Positions 43,561 to 55,743 of a DNA stretch of 64,000 nucleotides are shown here, in pieces (positions within the stretch are counted from its first letter, which is position 1; each line of letters begins with the position of its first letter). The notes under the pieces were generated by a model. The model saw only the letters and a program-made list of their open reading frames with translations. It was not told where the DNA came from and made no database searches. The stretch comes from Cordilura impudica (taxonomy: Eukaryota > Arthropoda > Insecta > Diptera > Scathophagidae): NCBI GenBank assembly GCA_963682025.1, contig OY821517.1, forward strand, positions 297,338,844 to 297,402,843. Reading direction: 5' to 3'. A program made the position numbers and the translations under genes.

Positions 43561-44860
43561 CTCTTGATATTTGTGTTGAAGACAACATTTCAGACTCAGT
43601 TCCTATACCAGAAATTAAGAAAAGTTTTAATTTTTGCCGAACGAATATTCACATATTAAAAAAACTAATTCGATATGGCCGGCTCACAATTCTGACCTTG
43701 ACGATTTGACAAGCATTTTTTACAACATTATAAAATCTTAATTTCTCGTATCGGTTCCTTTAGTAGTCAGAAAGGATTCTGACTTAGGTCCTCGATGGTT
43801 TACAAAGGAGTTAAGAGAGCTTAGAAATGAAAAGAGTAGACTGTTTAAAAATACAAGAAAAAGGGTTGTTCAATTACATGTGCTACTCAAACGTTAGACA
43901 TAAATATAACGTTATGCATGGTAAGTATTATTCTGAGTATTTGAGAAAGATGAAACAGAAATTCAGGGTAAATCCTAAAAGTTTTCACGATTTTGTTAAC
44001 TCAAAGAGGAATTGTAAGCGCATTCTGGGTTTTTGGAAAAGACGATTGTATTAATTCAAAGAAGAAAGCTAGTGGGTTCCCTACTTCTATGAAATTAAAT
44101 GATACGGAATCGCCGAGTCCTATCGAAATTGCGAATTTATTTGCAAATTTTTTCCAGAGCACGTACTCACCCAATAGTCTTTTTAGTTCAGGCTATCCTT
44201 ATAACAGAACGGTGAGTGAAGTTTTGCAGGGTTTAAAATCTTTAAAATTCCCTCATGCTACGGGTCCTGAAGGTATTCCATCATCTATTTTTAGAAAATG
44301 CGCTAATAAGCTATACATTCCACTTACTAAATTGTTTAATTGTTCTCTCTCTTCTGGATATTTTCCAACTTATTGGAAGGTGAGTTTTATTACACCTCTT
44401 TATAAAAATGGTAATGGGCGTTGCATTGATAACTACAGAGGCATTGCTAAGCTGAGTGCTATGCCTAAATTGTTTGAGAAGATTTTTACTGGCAGATTTA
44501 AACATATGATGCGTAACTTAATATCTCCCTACCAGCATGGTTTTGTTAAGGGTAGGTCAACAGTGACGAACTTACTTGAGCTGTTGACCCATGTATGTAG
44601 AGCTTTTTCATATTATTTTCAGACAGATATTATTTATACTGATTTTAGTAAAGACTTTGATGTTGTTCATCATGAACTTTTATTATTAAACTTAATTCCT
44701 TGGGCTTCCCACCCAGGAAATGGGTGTCGTCTTACTTGGGAGGTAGATCTCAGGAAGTTGTTTTTAGAAATTGTTCTTCATTTTCTATTTCTGTCACTTC
44801 CGGTGTTCCACAAGGTAGTCACTTGGGTCCAGTTCTTTTTGTATTATACCAAGGACAATA
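43437..44860 (+). pseudogene. Non-LTR retrotransposon (LINE) relic: end of endonuclease region and RT
   Basis: 43437-43709 reads ILALDICVEDN, FNFCRTNIHILKKL, like the end of an APE endonuclease region and the linker. Then GPRWFTKELRELRNEKSRLF (43790-43850). The RT follows in 43993-44860: ATGPEGIPSSIFRKCANKL, WKVSFITPLYKNGN, NYRGIAKLSAMPKLFEKI, YQHGFVKGRSTVTNLLEL and IYTDFSKDFDVVHHELL. After a frameshift near 44694 another frame gives SVTSGVPQGSHLGPVLF. The copy ends before the catalytic FADD box, cut near 44860 by the next repeat. It resembles jockey/CR1-like insect LINEs; the clade is not certain. The start and several linker frames are broken. Confidence 0.8.
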
Positions 44861-44884
44861 TATAATATAATAATATAATAATAT

Positions 44885-45509
44885 ATATATATATATGGGG
44901 ATTTCATGTCAAGTGCACCAACTTTTGAAACCGATATCTTCCGATCGGGATGAAATTTGCACCAAGGTTAGTCCTATTGGATAGTAGTTTAGACACAATT
45001 TTTCAATAAGATCGGTCCAGATCTCTCTGAGTTAGAGGGGATCAAAATTTGACATTTTGGCCAAACAGGTGTTTTTTCTCATTCATGTAACTTATTACCT
45101 ATTGTTCTTAGAAAATTTCCTCCCAAATAGTTTAGATAGCTATTTCTTCAATATTTCGGAAAAAAATACTTAAAAAAAAAAAAAATTTGAAGACTTTTTT
45201 TTTTTGCTAAATTAAAGCATTTTTTGCCTTTTTTCTAAAAGGGCAGTTTTTTTTTCATAAGGAAGCTTAGGATTTTTCATTTAAGAGCTTTTTGGTCGCT
45301 TAGTGGAATGGGAGTGGGATATCTATCAAAATAAAAGTTTTGTAACTCAAGACAACGGTTTTTCAATTTTTCGCAAATGCACTATTTTGAATTCTTTCCG
45401 ATTTGTGTCTAAAACCTTACAAATAAAACTTATACTGAGAAACTAGACAAACTAGACTTTCCGAAGGTATGTAACATACCTTCATAACATAACAGAAAAG
45501 AAAGGTTAT
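44885..45509 (+). repeat. Non-coding leader of the DDE-like element
   Basis: Starts at (AT)n GGGGATTTCATGTCAAGTGC and runs as non-coding DNA into the open frame at 45510. Its first 70 bp occur inverted at 42807-42880. No terminal inverted repeat or target duplication could be set. Confidence 0.45.
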
Positions 45510-46801
45510 CTGTAACCTGAAAGAGTTATTTGCAACATTTCAATCTGAACACGAGGATGTTAGAATTGGCTTCACGAAATTAACCCAAATGAGACCAAAA
45601 CATTGCGTTTTGGCAGAAAGCAGCGGAACTCACACAGTATGCGTTTGCATTTACCATGAAAATGTTAAACTGATGTTGAAGGAAATCAACTTAAAGTATT
45701 TAACAGATGATTCGGCAGAAGATTTACACGATTACCGCGATTGCCTTAAATTGACTATGTGTCCTAATGCAACAACTTCTTGCCACTTAGGTGAATGTAC
45801 CAATTGCCCGAAAACCACATTCATCAAAGAAAATTTAATCAACTCTTTAGATCAAGAATATATAGAGGATGTCAAATTTGATTCTTGGATTCAGACTGAC
45901 AGATGTGCATTGAAAACAATCATTTTAAATGTGGATGATTTTGTGGAAGAAATGTGTACAGGATTGCTAAACTTGAGAACCCATGACTTTTTAGTCGAAG
46001 AGCAATGGTCATTCTTCAAGGATTTGAAGATGCATTTGAAGTCTGGTGAATTCGTTATTTCATATGATTTCGCAGAAAACTATAAATATTTTCTTCAGGA
46101 TGCCATACAAGCATTCCACTTCAATAACGACCAAGCAACTATATTCACAGTAGTTATTTACTACATGAAAGATGAAAAACTGGAACACAAAAGTATGGCA
46201 ATCATATCCGACGATTTAAAACATGATACCGTTGCAGTTTATGAGTACCAGAAGAGAATGCTAAAATTTCTAAAATCTAAATTTACAGTAAAGAAGGTAT
46301 ACTACGTTTCGGACGGAGCTCGTCAACATTTTAAAAACCAAAGTAGCTTCTCAAATCTTATGGCTCATAAAACCGATTTTGGACTGCCAGCTGAGTGGCA
46401 CTTTCATCACTGATGGTAAAGGAGCATGTGATGGTATTGGAGCAAACCTTAAAAGAAATGCAACGAAGTATAGCGTCCAGTGCTCTCATCAAGATCGCAT
46501 GTTAGATACGACTGCTTTATTCCATTGGGCAAAGAATTATTGTAAAGAAACTAAAATAGTTTTTAGTAGCAAAGAGGATCATGGGGAAACATTGAAAACA
46601 CTGAAGAGCAGATTCGATGCTGCAGTAACAATCGATGGAACCGCTCACTACCATCTTTTATACCGCTTATCGATATAAGACTCAAGATGAAAAAGTGTTC
46701 TGCCTCTACTCAATGCGATTTCTTTCCAAAGTAAAAAAGAAACCAGCAGCGAAATCAACAGCTGAACCTAGTAACACTAAGAAGGAAATGGCTAAAAAAA
46801 A
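45510..46801 (+). pseudogene. DDE-like ORF of an unnamed arthropod transposon-associated family
   Basis: Frame 1 (45510-46413) reads LKELFATFQSEHED, MRPKHCVLAESSGTHTVC, a Cys cluster (TTSCHLGECTNCPK), VISYDFAENYKYF, KSMAIISDD and YYVSDGARQHFKNQ. After a frameshift near 46410, frame 2 gives TDGKGACDGIGANLKR, HYHLLYRLS, and a third frame FLSKVKKKPAAKS. Three spaced blocks (YDFAENY, VSDGA-HFKN, GKGACDGIG) around predicted strands look like an RNase-H/DDE transposase fold; that is my inference. I recall very many insect and cnidarian hypothetical proteins with CVLA-GTH-VCVC and HGKG-CDG-GG, clearly repeated. I cannot name the superfamily with confidence. The C terminus was split by Helentron copy C and resumes at 47587. 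Confidence 0.6.
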
Positions 46802-47586
46802 ACAAGTAAGAAAATTATAGTCGGTCTAGACCGACTATACGATACCCTATACCATGCGTTTAGAAACCCTATCTCTTAGGCCCAACTAACTGGACATTGA
46901 AAATAAGCAAAAACCAAATTTGAGTGGGATTTTTATTAATTTTTTTGGCTGCAGATATGAAAAAATTCATATCGGATGCTATATCTATAAAGGGACTAGG
47001 TCCAAAAATGGACCGATCCTGATCATGTTTGGTAAAGTCTCTTGTATTTTGCAAAAATATGTACAAACAAAATTTGAGAAGAATCAGTTCAATATTTTTG
47101 TTTTTTAATAGATTTAAGTGAAGATCGGGAAGCAGCTCTATATGGGGTCAAAGGGATCATTTTTGGACTACTCATTAGTGGATGTAATGAACGCATACAA
47201 ACCCAATTTGAGTAATATCTATATGACAATTTGGATCTTATGGCAATTTATGTCGATTTCATATGGGTAATTTGTATGGGGGCTAGGTCTGAACATGGAC
47301 CGATTCTCACCAATTTCAATAGCGTTCATCCCATGGCCGATAAAAGCTTATATACCAAATTTCATCAAAATATATTCATATTTGCGACCTGCAGTTTGAT
47401 CAAAAGCTTTACATGGACACACAGACGGACGGACGGACGGACGGACGGACATTGTTAAATCAACTCAGAAAGTGATTCTGATTCGATCGGTATAATTAAA
47501 GATGGGTCTAGGTCAAATATTTTTGGTTGTTACAAACAGCAGCACAAAGTTATTATACCCAAACCACATAGTGGTATAGGGTATAA
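46802..47586 (-). mobile_element. Helentron-like element, copy C, inside the DDE-like ORF
   Basis: Reverse copy. It begins ACAAGTAAGAAAATTATAG with palindrome core GTCGGTCTAGACCGAC near 46822, has (GGAC)n at 47421-47452, and ends CATAGTGGTATAGGGTATAA. The coding tail of the host ORF resumes straight after it, with an A tract at the left junction. Confidence 0.85.
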
Positions 47587-47635
47587 ACAGCAAATAAATG
47601 CCACAAATAAGCTGGATGAAAGACTGGATTTTTAA
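47587..47635 (+). pseudogene. Last 16 residues of the DDE-like ORF after the Helentron insertion
   Basis: Open to a stop with QQINATNKLDERLDF. It fits as the C-terminal end of the ORF interrupted at 46801 (EPSNTKKEMAKKK). Too short for proof. Confidence 0.4.
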
Positions 47636-47683
47636 AAAGTGACAAAACTTAAATTCTTCTTCAGCTACAATAAATTAAGTATA

Positions 47684-48654
47684 ACAAGTAAGAAAATTAT
47701 AGTCGGTCTAGACCGACTATACGATACCCTATACCATGCGTTTAGAAACCCTATCTCTTAGGCCCAACTAACTGGACATTGAAAATAAGCAAAAACCAAA
47801 TTTGAGTGGGATTTTTATTAATTTTTTTGGCTGCAGATATGAAAAAGTTCATATCGGATGCTATATCTATAAAGGGACTAGGTCCAAAAATGGACCGATC
47901 CTGATCATCTTTGGTAAAGTCTCTTGTATTTTGCAAAAATATGTACATACAAAATTTGAGAAGAATCAGTGCAATTTTTTTGTTTTTTAATAGATTTAAG
48001 TGAAGATCGGGATCCGTCCGTCCGTCCATCCGTCCGTCCATTTGTGTGTCCATGTAAAGCTTGTAATCAAACTGCAGGTCGCAAATATGAATATATTTTG
48101 ATGAAATTTGGTATGTGAGCTTTTATCGGCCATGGGATGAACGCTATTGAAATTGGTGAGAATCGGTCCATGTTCAGACCTAGCCCCCATACAAATTACC
48201 CATATGAAATCGACATAAATTGCCATAAGATCCAAATTGTCATACAGATCTTACTCAAATTGGGTTTGTATGCGTTCATTACATCCACTAATGAGTAGTC
48301 CAGAAATGATCCCTTTGACCCCATATAGAGCTGCTTCCCGATCTTCACTTAAATCTATTAAAAAAACAAAAATATTGCACTGATTCTTCTCAAATTTTGT
48401 TGGTATATATTTTTCCAAAATAAAAGAGACTTTACCAAACATGATCAGGATCGGTCCATTTTTGGACCTAGTCCCCATATAGATATATCATCCGATATGA
48501 ACTTTTTCATATCTGCAGCCAAAAAAATTAATAAAAATTAGACTCAAATTTGGTTTTTGCTTATTTTCTATGTCCAGTTAGTTGGGCCTAACAGATAGGG
48601 CATGGTATAGGGTATCGTATAGTCGGTCTAGACCGACTATAATTTTCTTACTTG
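47684..48654. mobile_element. Two Helentron-like 3' parts head to head (copies D and E)
   Basis: 47684-48010 is a reversed 3' part (starting ACAAGTAAGAAAATTATAG). At AGATCGGGA/TCCGTCC it joins a forward copy lacking the 5' end (48011-48654, ending TTTTCTTACTTG). Both outer ends carry the GTCGGTCTAGACCGAC palindrome and 3' terminus; no 5' terminus is present. The arms of roughly 300 bp can form a large hairpin. Confidence 0.8.
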
Positions 48655-49699
48655 TTTATACTAATTTCAGGATAATATTAAAAATAGTGTAGCAATACCA
48701 GTCTAAGCTAATTAAACACGTGAAGTATAACCATACATATACACTCATGTAGCAAATGCTATAACTAACAAACACACAACAGATACAACAACAGCAACTG
48801 CTACACCAATCAAATACAAAATACGAAATGTAAAATAACAAGAACAATAGAAAAAGTTTTTAATGAGTTTTTTTTTGTCTTTTAATTGAAATCTCGGGCC
48901 CTATAGAACCGATTATGATAATTTTAAATAGCAACTTACTGAGGATGTCAATGATCCTTTTCACTAAAAATAATCCATCCTGCTGGCCTTGATCTGCCAC
49001 AGATAGGCAGACAAATGGAGGTAATGGAGTTGCAAAAAAAAAATTAAATGTGATGAATGCGAAACGTCCGGATGAGGAAGATCGAACTTATAACAATTTT
49101 GTGAATGCAATAAACTCCATTAGACGATTAAAAAAGTAGCTGGATGTATCTATTTAGTTATTATTGTTTGGCTAAAATTATTCCAAACGTTTGTGTGTGT
49201 TAGTATGAAACATGATAACCGAAGAAAAAGGTTAAGCAAACAATCATTTTTGTTTTGTTCCCTTTTTTACTGTGTCCTTTTTGAAGTGATAAAACGCCAC
49301 ATAAGAAAGAAATAAAAAAACGAATTTGTAAGCCTCTTATTTAATATCCCCTTATTTTAATGTATGTTTCGAATTAAAGTTAAATTTGTTTCTACACATC
49401 ATATAATCGTATAAGCATCAAAAGAAGTTATTAAAGCCATTAAGTTAATTGAAAAATGTCGCTAAATGTTACTTGCAGAAACTAAAGTCTATTTAACTGT
49501 TTTTACTTTTTATGACCTCTTTAGAAATTTCCATTTAAATTTGCTGACGGAACAAAAACAATAAACTATAAAACAAACTGCTATTATGTCCACCTGATAA
49601 AAGATTATCTTTGACAACGTACGAGTGGATAATAGAATAAGCAAATGCAAAACTTTAAACAAGAAAAATTTAAATAGAAATGGGAAGTGGTTGAATAAG
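48655..49699. other. No recognised gene; one short possible terminal exon
   Basis: A 28-codon plus-strand frame at 49053-49139 (RPDEEDRTYNNFVNAINSIR) looks more protein-like than its surroundings, but no partner exon or family is known to me. Otherwise AT-rich without signal. Confidence 0.35.
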
Positions 49700-50090
49700 A
49701 ACAAGAAAATTATAGTTGGTCTAGTCTAACTATATTGCACCCTATACAATGGCTTTTAGAAATGGTTTTATGTACAACCATAATTTTTTTTTATTAATTT
49801 AGTCCCCATATAAATCATATGCTATGTTGAAGTCGAAAAACCGTATTTGCTCCAAAATCTCAGTGATAAATATATGTTACATTTACAAGGTGTCATTGAT
49901 ATTATAAGTTAATATCGGGAGTTGCTGTAATATGCTCACTATGATCGATATTAATTGTATACTCTTGGTGTAGTGATGATTTTGACCAAGATGCACTGTA
50001 TGCACTCGTATGGAGCTAAGTCTAATTGCACCGATTCCAACCAATTCCACCAACGACATATGTCTGATTATGCGTTATCTATAATATTAA
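49700..50090 (-). repeat. Very old Helentron-like copy
   Basis: Reverse orientation: ACAAGAAAATTATAGTTGGT, ACCCTATACAATGGCTTTTA, AGTCCCCATATAAATCAT. Strongly diverged. Confidence 0.5.
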
Positions 50091-53000
50091 TAGACTAGGC
50101 GATTTCTTGTGACTGATGTTTTGTTCCACCGTTTTATCCCGATTTTGACCAGACGTAAATTATTTGAAAGGTATTTCTTTTTAGCCGATTTGCGGACTTA
50201 CAGAGTTTTAAATTTTTTCTTTTATTTTGAGTAAATTGCATTTAAAGTTGCTACATAAAATTATATAATGCTATGTGTGTGTTTATTAAATTTGTTAATG
50301 TGTTTGTAATAAAAATGAGTTTGTTTTTTGTGTTGATTTGTGAATTAGCTATCGTTGATTATTATACTTTTAGGGTGTTTATTTAATGAAAGAATAAAGT
50401 TTCCTAGAATTTGCACTCGAATTGCGAGGGCTGGAATCTGATAGTATAAACAGTTGATAGATACTTATATTATCATGTCAGAGGGTTAAAATTTTCTCTT
50501 TATTTTCTTTGAAATGATCAAAAAAATATGTTCTCTAATATTTGAACCTAAGTCTTCAATTTAATTTTCGAGAAACGTAATCAAATATTTAGCTTCCCGT
50601 GGTAGCAAAAAGTTCCCAAATCAAATCTGCTAATTTTAGGAATGGTCTACTTCTGCAAATCATACCAGAAATAACTTTAGCCATATCTGCCATCCAGATC
50701 GAATCGTTTTTATTTCCGAAAATACTACATTTTAATAATTAGATGTCCTTTGAATTGAAGCTGATAAACTTTTCTACTATTTTATCCATTTAACATACGA
50801 ATATTTGACAACATTTTATAGATTCTACGTTTTCCAGTAGGAAAATTTATTTTTTTTGTAATTTTTTTAGGCTTCTTCCCTAACACAATACAACACATGA
50901 TCTTGGGACTCAATTCTGACAATTGCACCTGAAAGTAGCCCGAAAAGTAAGAACTTCTGCATCATTGGTTTTGCCAAGTTGGCTGCCATTATAATTTAAT
51001 GGCCATATGAATTTTTTTGCTCAAGGTGAATTTTTATCACTTTTTGTATATTTTAACACGGTTATAACTCGGTAACCGTACGGAATATCTCTTTTGTGTC
51101 TGACACAAAGTTGTAGATATTGAATTGCAATGCATCTAATTTTTTGCCTTTGAATCGCTTTTCCATTGCACTATGGCCGAAATTGCGATTTAGCGGCAAA
51201 AAGTCAATTTTTTAACTTAAAATTTTTACAATTTTTTTGATGGTGTTCAACACCCAACATATTGAAAAGAAAACACTAAAAAAATATTTACTGTTGGCAA
51301 CCCTGTTTATGTACATATTTTGTAGTACGTGTTAATACAAGTGAAGCAGAAAATTTTTTATAAAATTAAAACCTGTTTTTTTTTTTAAATATATTCCTGT
51401 AAAAAAAACCTTGTAAATATGAGTTCTAATAATCTAGGTGAGTATTCTTACTATATACAAACTAGTGGATTGTGTGGCGCCTAGGCGCCCGTTTATTTTG
51501 ACTTTAACAAACAAATTTTTTTTCCCATTTCAAAATTTTCCTATATTTTATATATTTAAAAAAATTAATTTTAATGTTTTTAAAAATTGAAAAAAAAAAT
51601 CGGAAAACAGTTGTAAAAAATAGAAACCAAAAACTTCGATTTTCAAATTAAGTTTTGTAAAAGGTCCTTTTACGTATATTTTCGCATAAGTTTGCCAGTA
51701 GCCAACCTTTGCTTTATATTTTCTGCTTCTATACATAGAAGTTTTTAATATTAAATGATTTTGAAAAAATATTTTTTTTTTGAGAGAAACTCCGTAATTT
51801 TAGTCTTAATAATTTAATAATTTAATTTATGTTTTATAACTTTTTAAAATGCATCAAAATAAGTAAACTTATTCAACTAAAAAAAGTTTTTAAACCTTTC
51901 GGACAAAACAAACAAAAAATACTACGGTTATAACGAACTTAGTCTATAACGAACTAATTTGGCCGGTCCCGCCGAGTTCTTTATAACCGAACTCCATTTT
52001 ATTGTAGAAAAAATAGAATAGCATAGAAAAAAAAACGTTTTAGAGCAAGGTTCCTAAAAGTTTCTTAAAGGGGGGTTTTAAAGGTTTTAAAAGTTAATAA
52101 TAATAATTAATTGCATAATTCTTTTTTGAAGACATGAATACACGTTATAGCATAACATTTAAAGAATCTTTGAAAAAATTTTCAACTAAAAATTTTAATA
52201 AATAAGTCCGTGACAGCCAATATCCGGAGGCATTGTTGTTTTGCGGTGAACATCATAACTCATTACCGGACCATGTGAAAAAAAAATTGAAATGCGTTTA
52301 AAAGGTGACATGTTTCCTGAAGTAGTGACGAAGAGTTTTTCAATTTTTTTGCAGCATTTTGAAGTTAAAAACGATTTTTGCTATACAATTTCGGGAATTT
52401 GTTGTTAAAAAATTGGGAAGAAAATGATGATTTTTGTGTGGATATAGTGTCTAAAATTTCAAAAGAATCGGTCAAGAAGATGTTCACGGACTTTGAACAT
52501 TTATTTGCGATAAAATCGGTTTAAAGTTTTTTAAAAACTGATTTGTATACTATATACCGTATGAGGCCGGTCGCTGGAAACGCTGTATCTTTTTAAGTTT
52601 TGCTCTGATTTATTTAAAATTTTGACACAACACTCTCGACATGTTGTGCATTCAGGAAGAGAAATGCAAAGAAAGGTTTTAAAACCTACCATACCACCCC
52701 TTAAGGAAATGCAAACGCCAATACACCAATGTACACAAAAAAGAAAAAAATATTTCATATTTCATCATAATACATGTATGATGAAAAAAAAGAGAACTAC
52801 ATTTTTTGCAAAGTTATCTATAAATCCAAAAAAGAAAAAATAAAAATGCGCGCGTGTTTTACTTAAAAAAAATCGCTTTTAATTCTTCCATTATAATTTC
52901 AATAAATTATTCAAATTAAAATCTTAAATATACCTTTTTACGTAATTTATGTTTGTCCAAATTTTTTTAAAAGCATATTATGCAAAAATTAATATTATGA

Positions 53001-54517
53001 GTGAAAAAAATATTATTTTCCCACCTCTCTTCTAAAATTACAATGTAATTTAATTATGCAAAGTTACAATAATTTAAATTTTAAACTTAATATTGCACTA
53101 TTTTTTCAAAGGCTTTTCAATACAGAGCTATAAACGAAATCATACGTTAGACAACAACAAAATCCACATTGAAGATCTCTTTTTTCTCAAATATTTATCA
53201 AAAAAAGCATGCTCTTTGGTAATCGCTGGCCATCAATGAACTGAGCGAAAGTACTCTTAACAATACAAAACAATTTTGAGATGAAAAACAAAACAGACAA
53301 ACGAATAAGTTTAGTAAGTGTTGCCAATTTTGACAACTTATTGTAATTTCGACGATTTGGCAATTTTGCCAATTTTGACAACTTATTGTAATTTCGACGA
53401 TTTTTCAATTTGTTAAAATGATTTGTTAAATTTGTAAAAATGATGATTGAAGATTTAAAATTATCAGTAGTATAAGAATTACGATTTCAAGGGTTACCAA
53501 TTAATGGGTTGTTTATTGAAAATTGATAGTTTTTGTTCAGTGTAAATGGAAATTACAAAGTATGTATATATTTAATTCTGTGTCAAGTCGTTTCAAAACG
53601 GAAATACCTTGAATAGCATCTCTATTTAAGATTTGAGTTTCAATTACGGCGATACTTTAAATCTATATTATATGTTTCAGCTATAGATACATGTCAATAA
53701 AATTATTTAGTTGATTGGTGTGTTAAATTTTTTTCGTTGAAATTTCACCACTAATACATTAGAAATAACCAATGCTGTAATAATATTCGTAATATGAATG
53801 ATATAAATAAATTTGATTGTTTCCTTTTGTAATATTTTGTTTTATTTTTATTTTCTTAACAATTTCTTGTTTTAAAAATGACGATTTTGGCGATTTAGTT
53901 TCCAAAATTGTCGATTTTCAGAAGATTTTATTAGCAGCACTGGTTGGTAACATAGAAGAGAGAAAATTGTGTGTGGGTTTGTATAAAATGAGAAAGATTA
54001 AATTTTGTTTGTGTATTTTGCATAGCTTTGTAGGGAGTGCTATGTATATTATTTCAGCGTTACAGAATCAGTCAGTCAGTCAGTGAGTCAGGGATCAGCG
54101 TAAATATATATAAGATATAGTTTGCTAAATGTTTGTATTTCGTTCTTATTATGTTAGGTTTTTGTGTGTATTTTTTGTGAAATTCTGAAGAGTTTTATCG
54201 TTTTTCGTGGAGTAAAACTAAAAATGTCATGAAGTGTCATTGGAACTATTTACATGTGATTTTTTGTAGAAAACTAAACTTTTATGTCATGGTAAAAATG
54301 TATGCATTTGACTGCTAATGAACGGATTTTTAATATTTTTGTAGAAACACTCAGGTTCAAAAATTCTGAAATATTTGAGTTTTGATCGAAAACAACAGGA
54401 ATGTTTCGAATTTAATAAAAGGAAAGATTAAGTAAATTAATATGTACTAAAGCTCGGAACTTATCTAATTTCATTAAACTAAAACGGAATAAACAATCCA
54501 GAAACATATTTCCAGAA
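50091..54517. other. Long stretch without a recognised gene
   Basis: AT-rich, with only small signals: a perfect 14-bp palindrome GGCGCCTAGGCGCC (51476-51489), a stretch with repeated TATAACGAACT (51925-51985), and a 45-bp tandem duplication (GCCAATTTTGACAACTTATT at 53323 and 53368). Short open frames (such as 52531-52758 and 53817-54086) show no domain. Confidence 0.45.
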
Positions 54518-54978
54518 CTACGAATGGTACTCGATGTCTGCCACAATACACAAAATATAAGTGCATTCGTCACAAATAATTAAGGTTTCAGTAGTACCCG
54601 TACATTGCCTTGCAGAAAATGCATCTGAAGCGCGAAACAAACATTATAAAAAAGATCGAACTGATCACGCTCGAAAGGATTCAAGAGTGCACAATATACT
54701 TGACATGTCTCATAGAGCTACGGATAGCTCTGACTCATATATTTCAAGTTTATGTTTGTACCAGCATACACATAATTCAAAAAAAAACTTCCGTTTCCTC
54801 GAGAAGTCATTGATCTTTTTAAAATGCCTGAATTACCACCAGAACTGTTATTACCTACAACATTTCAAGAAGCCTCCAGCTGCAATTATAGTTCCGATTC
54901 TGATGTTAGCTTAGAGTCGTTAAATAATTATTCATTGGAATTAGAAGCGGATGAAAACGTAGAAACAGACCATGATTA
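54518..54978 (+). pseudogene. Second relic of the 'EEAxEARNK' arthropod repeat family
   Basis: One frame reads YEWYSMSATIHKI, stop, HSSQIIKVSVVPVH, ENASEARNKHYKKDRTDHAR, then SDSYISSLCL. After an A-run near 54780-54790 the frame shifts and continues PREVIDLFKMPELPPELLLP to an acidic Ser-rich end and a stop at 54978. Block order equals that of 15283-15510 (MSATVHKI, a YREHNTRKIS-like middle, SDPFASS). One stop and one frameshift are seen here and the N-terminal part is missing. Function unknown; transposon association is inference from repetition. Confidence 0.62.
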
Positions 54979-55079
54979 ATTAAGCCCTATATCTTTTGAG
55001 AATATGTATCCATCATGTTGTTATTTTCAGATTAATCCATAAGCATTTACAACCTATTTAAAATTTTAAATTTATGAAT

Positions 55080-55440
55080 TAAAAAATAAATAAATTTCTT
55101 GGTAGCATTCAATATTTTTTAATAGTGGGCGTGGACCGCCCATATTATCCCAACATTTTTTTGCCAGTGGAAGTCCGTATACAAAATTTAATGAAGCTAT
55201 TTTTTTTTTTGTAAGTATTCTTCCCGATAATTTGGGTTTTGTGTATAGGAAAAGGGGGCGTGGACTGCTCATGTGCTTTTTTGTCAGTAGAAGTCCGTGT
55301 AACCATTTTAATGAAGCTAGATTGCCAGCAAGTACTATTTGCCATTGCTTTGAAAAAGGGGGCGTTGCCCACCCATATTTTCTCAAATCGATTTTTCTAT
55401 CATTAGAAGTCTACACGACAAATTTGGTGAAGCTAGCTTG
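55080..55440 (+). repeat. Tandem array S3, about 120-130-bp units
   Basis: Three units with GGGGGCGTGGACTGC-like starts, GAAGTCCGT and TTTAATGAAGCTA. The GGGCGTGG core resembles the S1 and S2 monomers. Confidence 0.72.
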
Positions 55441-55479
55441 TCGGGAAGTATTTTTTGCCGCTAAAATCGCGATTTCGGC

Positions 55480-55672
55480 CACAGTGCATTGGCATGGTCA
55501 CCTGGTGGAACCTCTCTCCTTGTTCGTCCGAGTCCTGACGTAATTGTGACAAAAAGGTGTAAAGGTAGAAATGCATGAAATGTGATTTTAACGTCATGGA
55601 TACATTGAGTTTTTCAAAATAATACAGCATCTTGTCCACTCGTGTCTGTATGTCAGTCACCTCGCTGTACAC
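55480..55672 (-). pseudogene. Second fragment of the SDEQGERFHQ repeat family
   Basis: Minus-strand frame with VDKMLYYFEKLNVSMTLKSH, FMHFYLYTFL, QDSDEQGERFHQ. It corresponds to the C-terminal block of the relic at 2465-4023 (MSLNIHFLHHHLKFF, SDEQGERFHQ). The frame then leaves the family and runs into the S3 array. Only about 60 residues of homology. Confidence 0.65.
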
Positions 55673-55743
55673 GGTTTTTTTATATAACTCCTTCGAAATT
55701 TCATGTATTGCTTGCAGATGTTTGTTGGTGGAGTTCTAAAATT

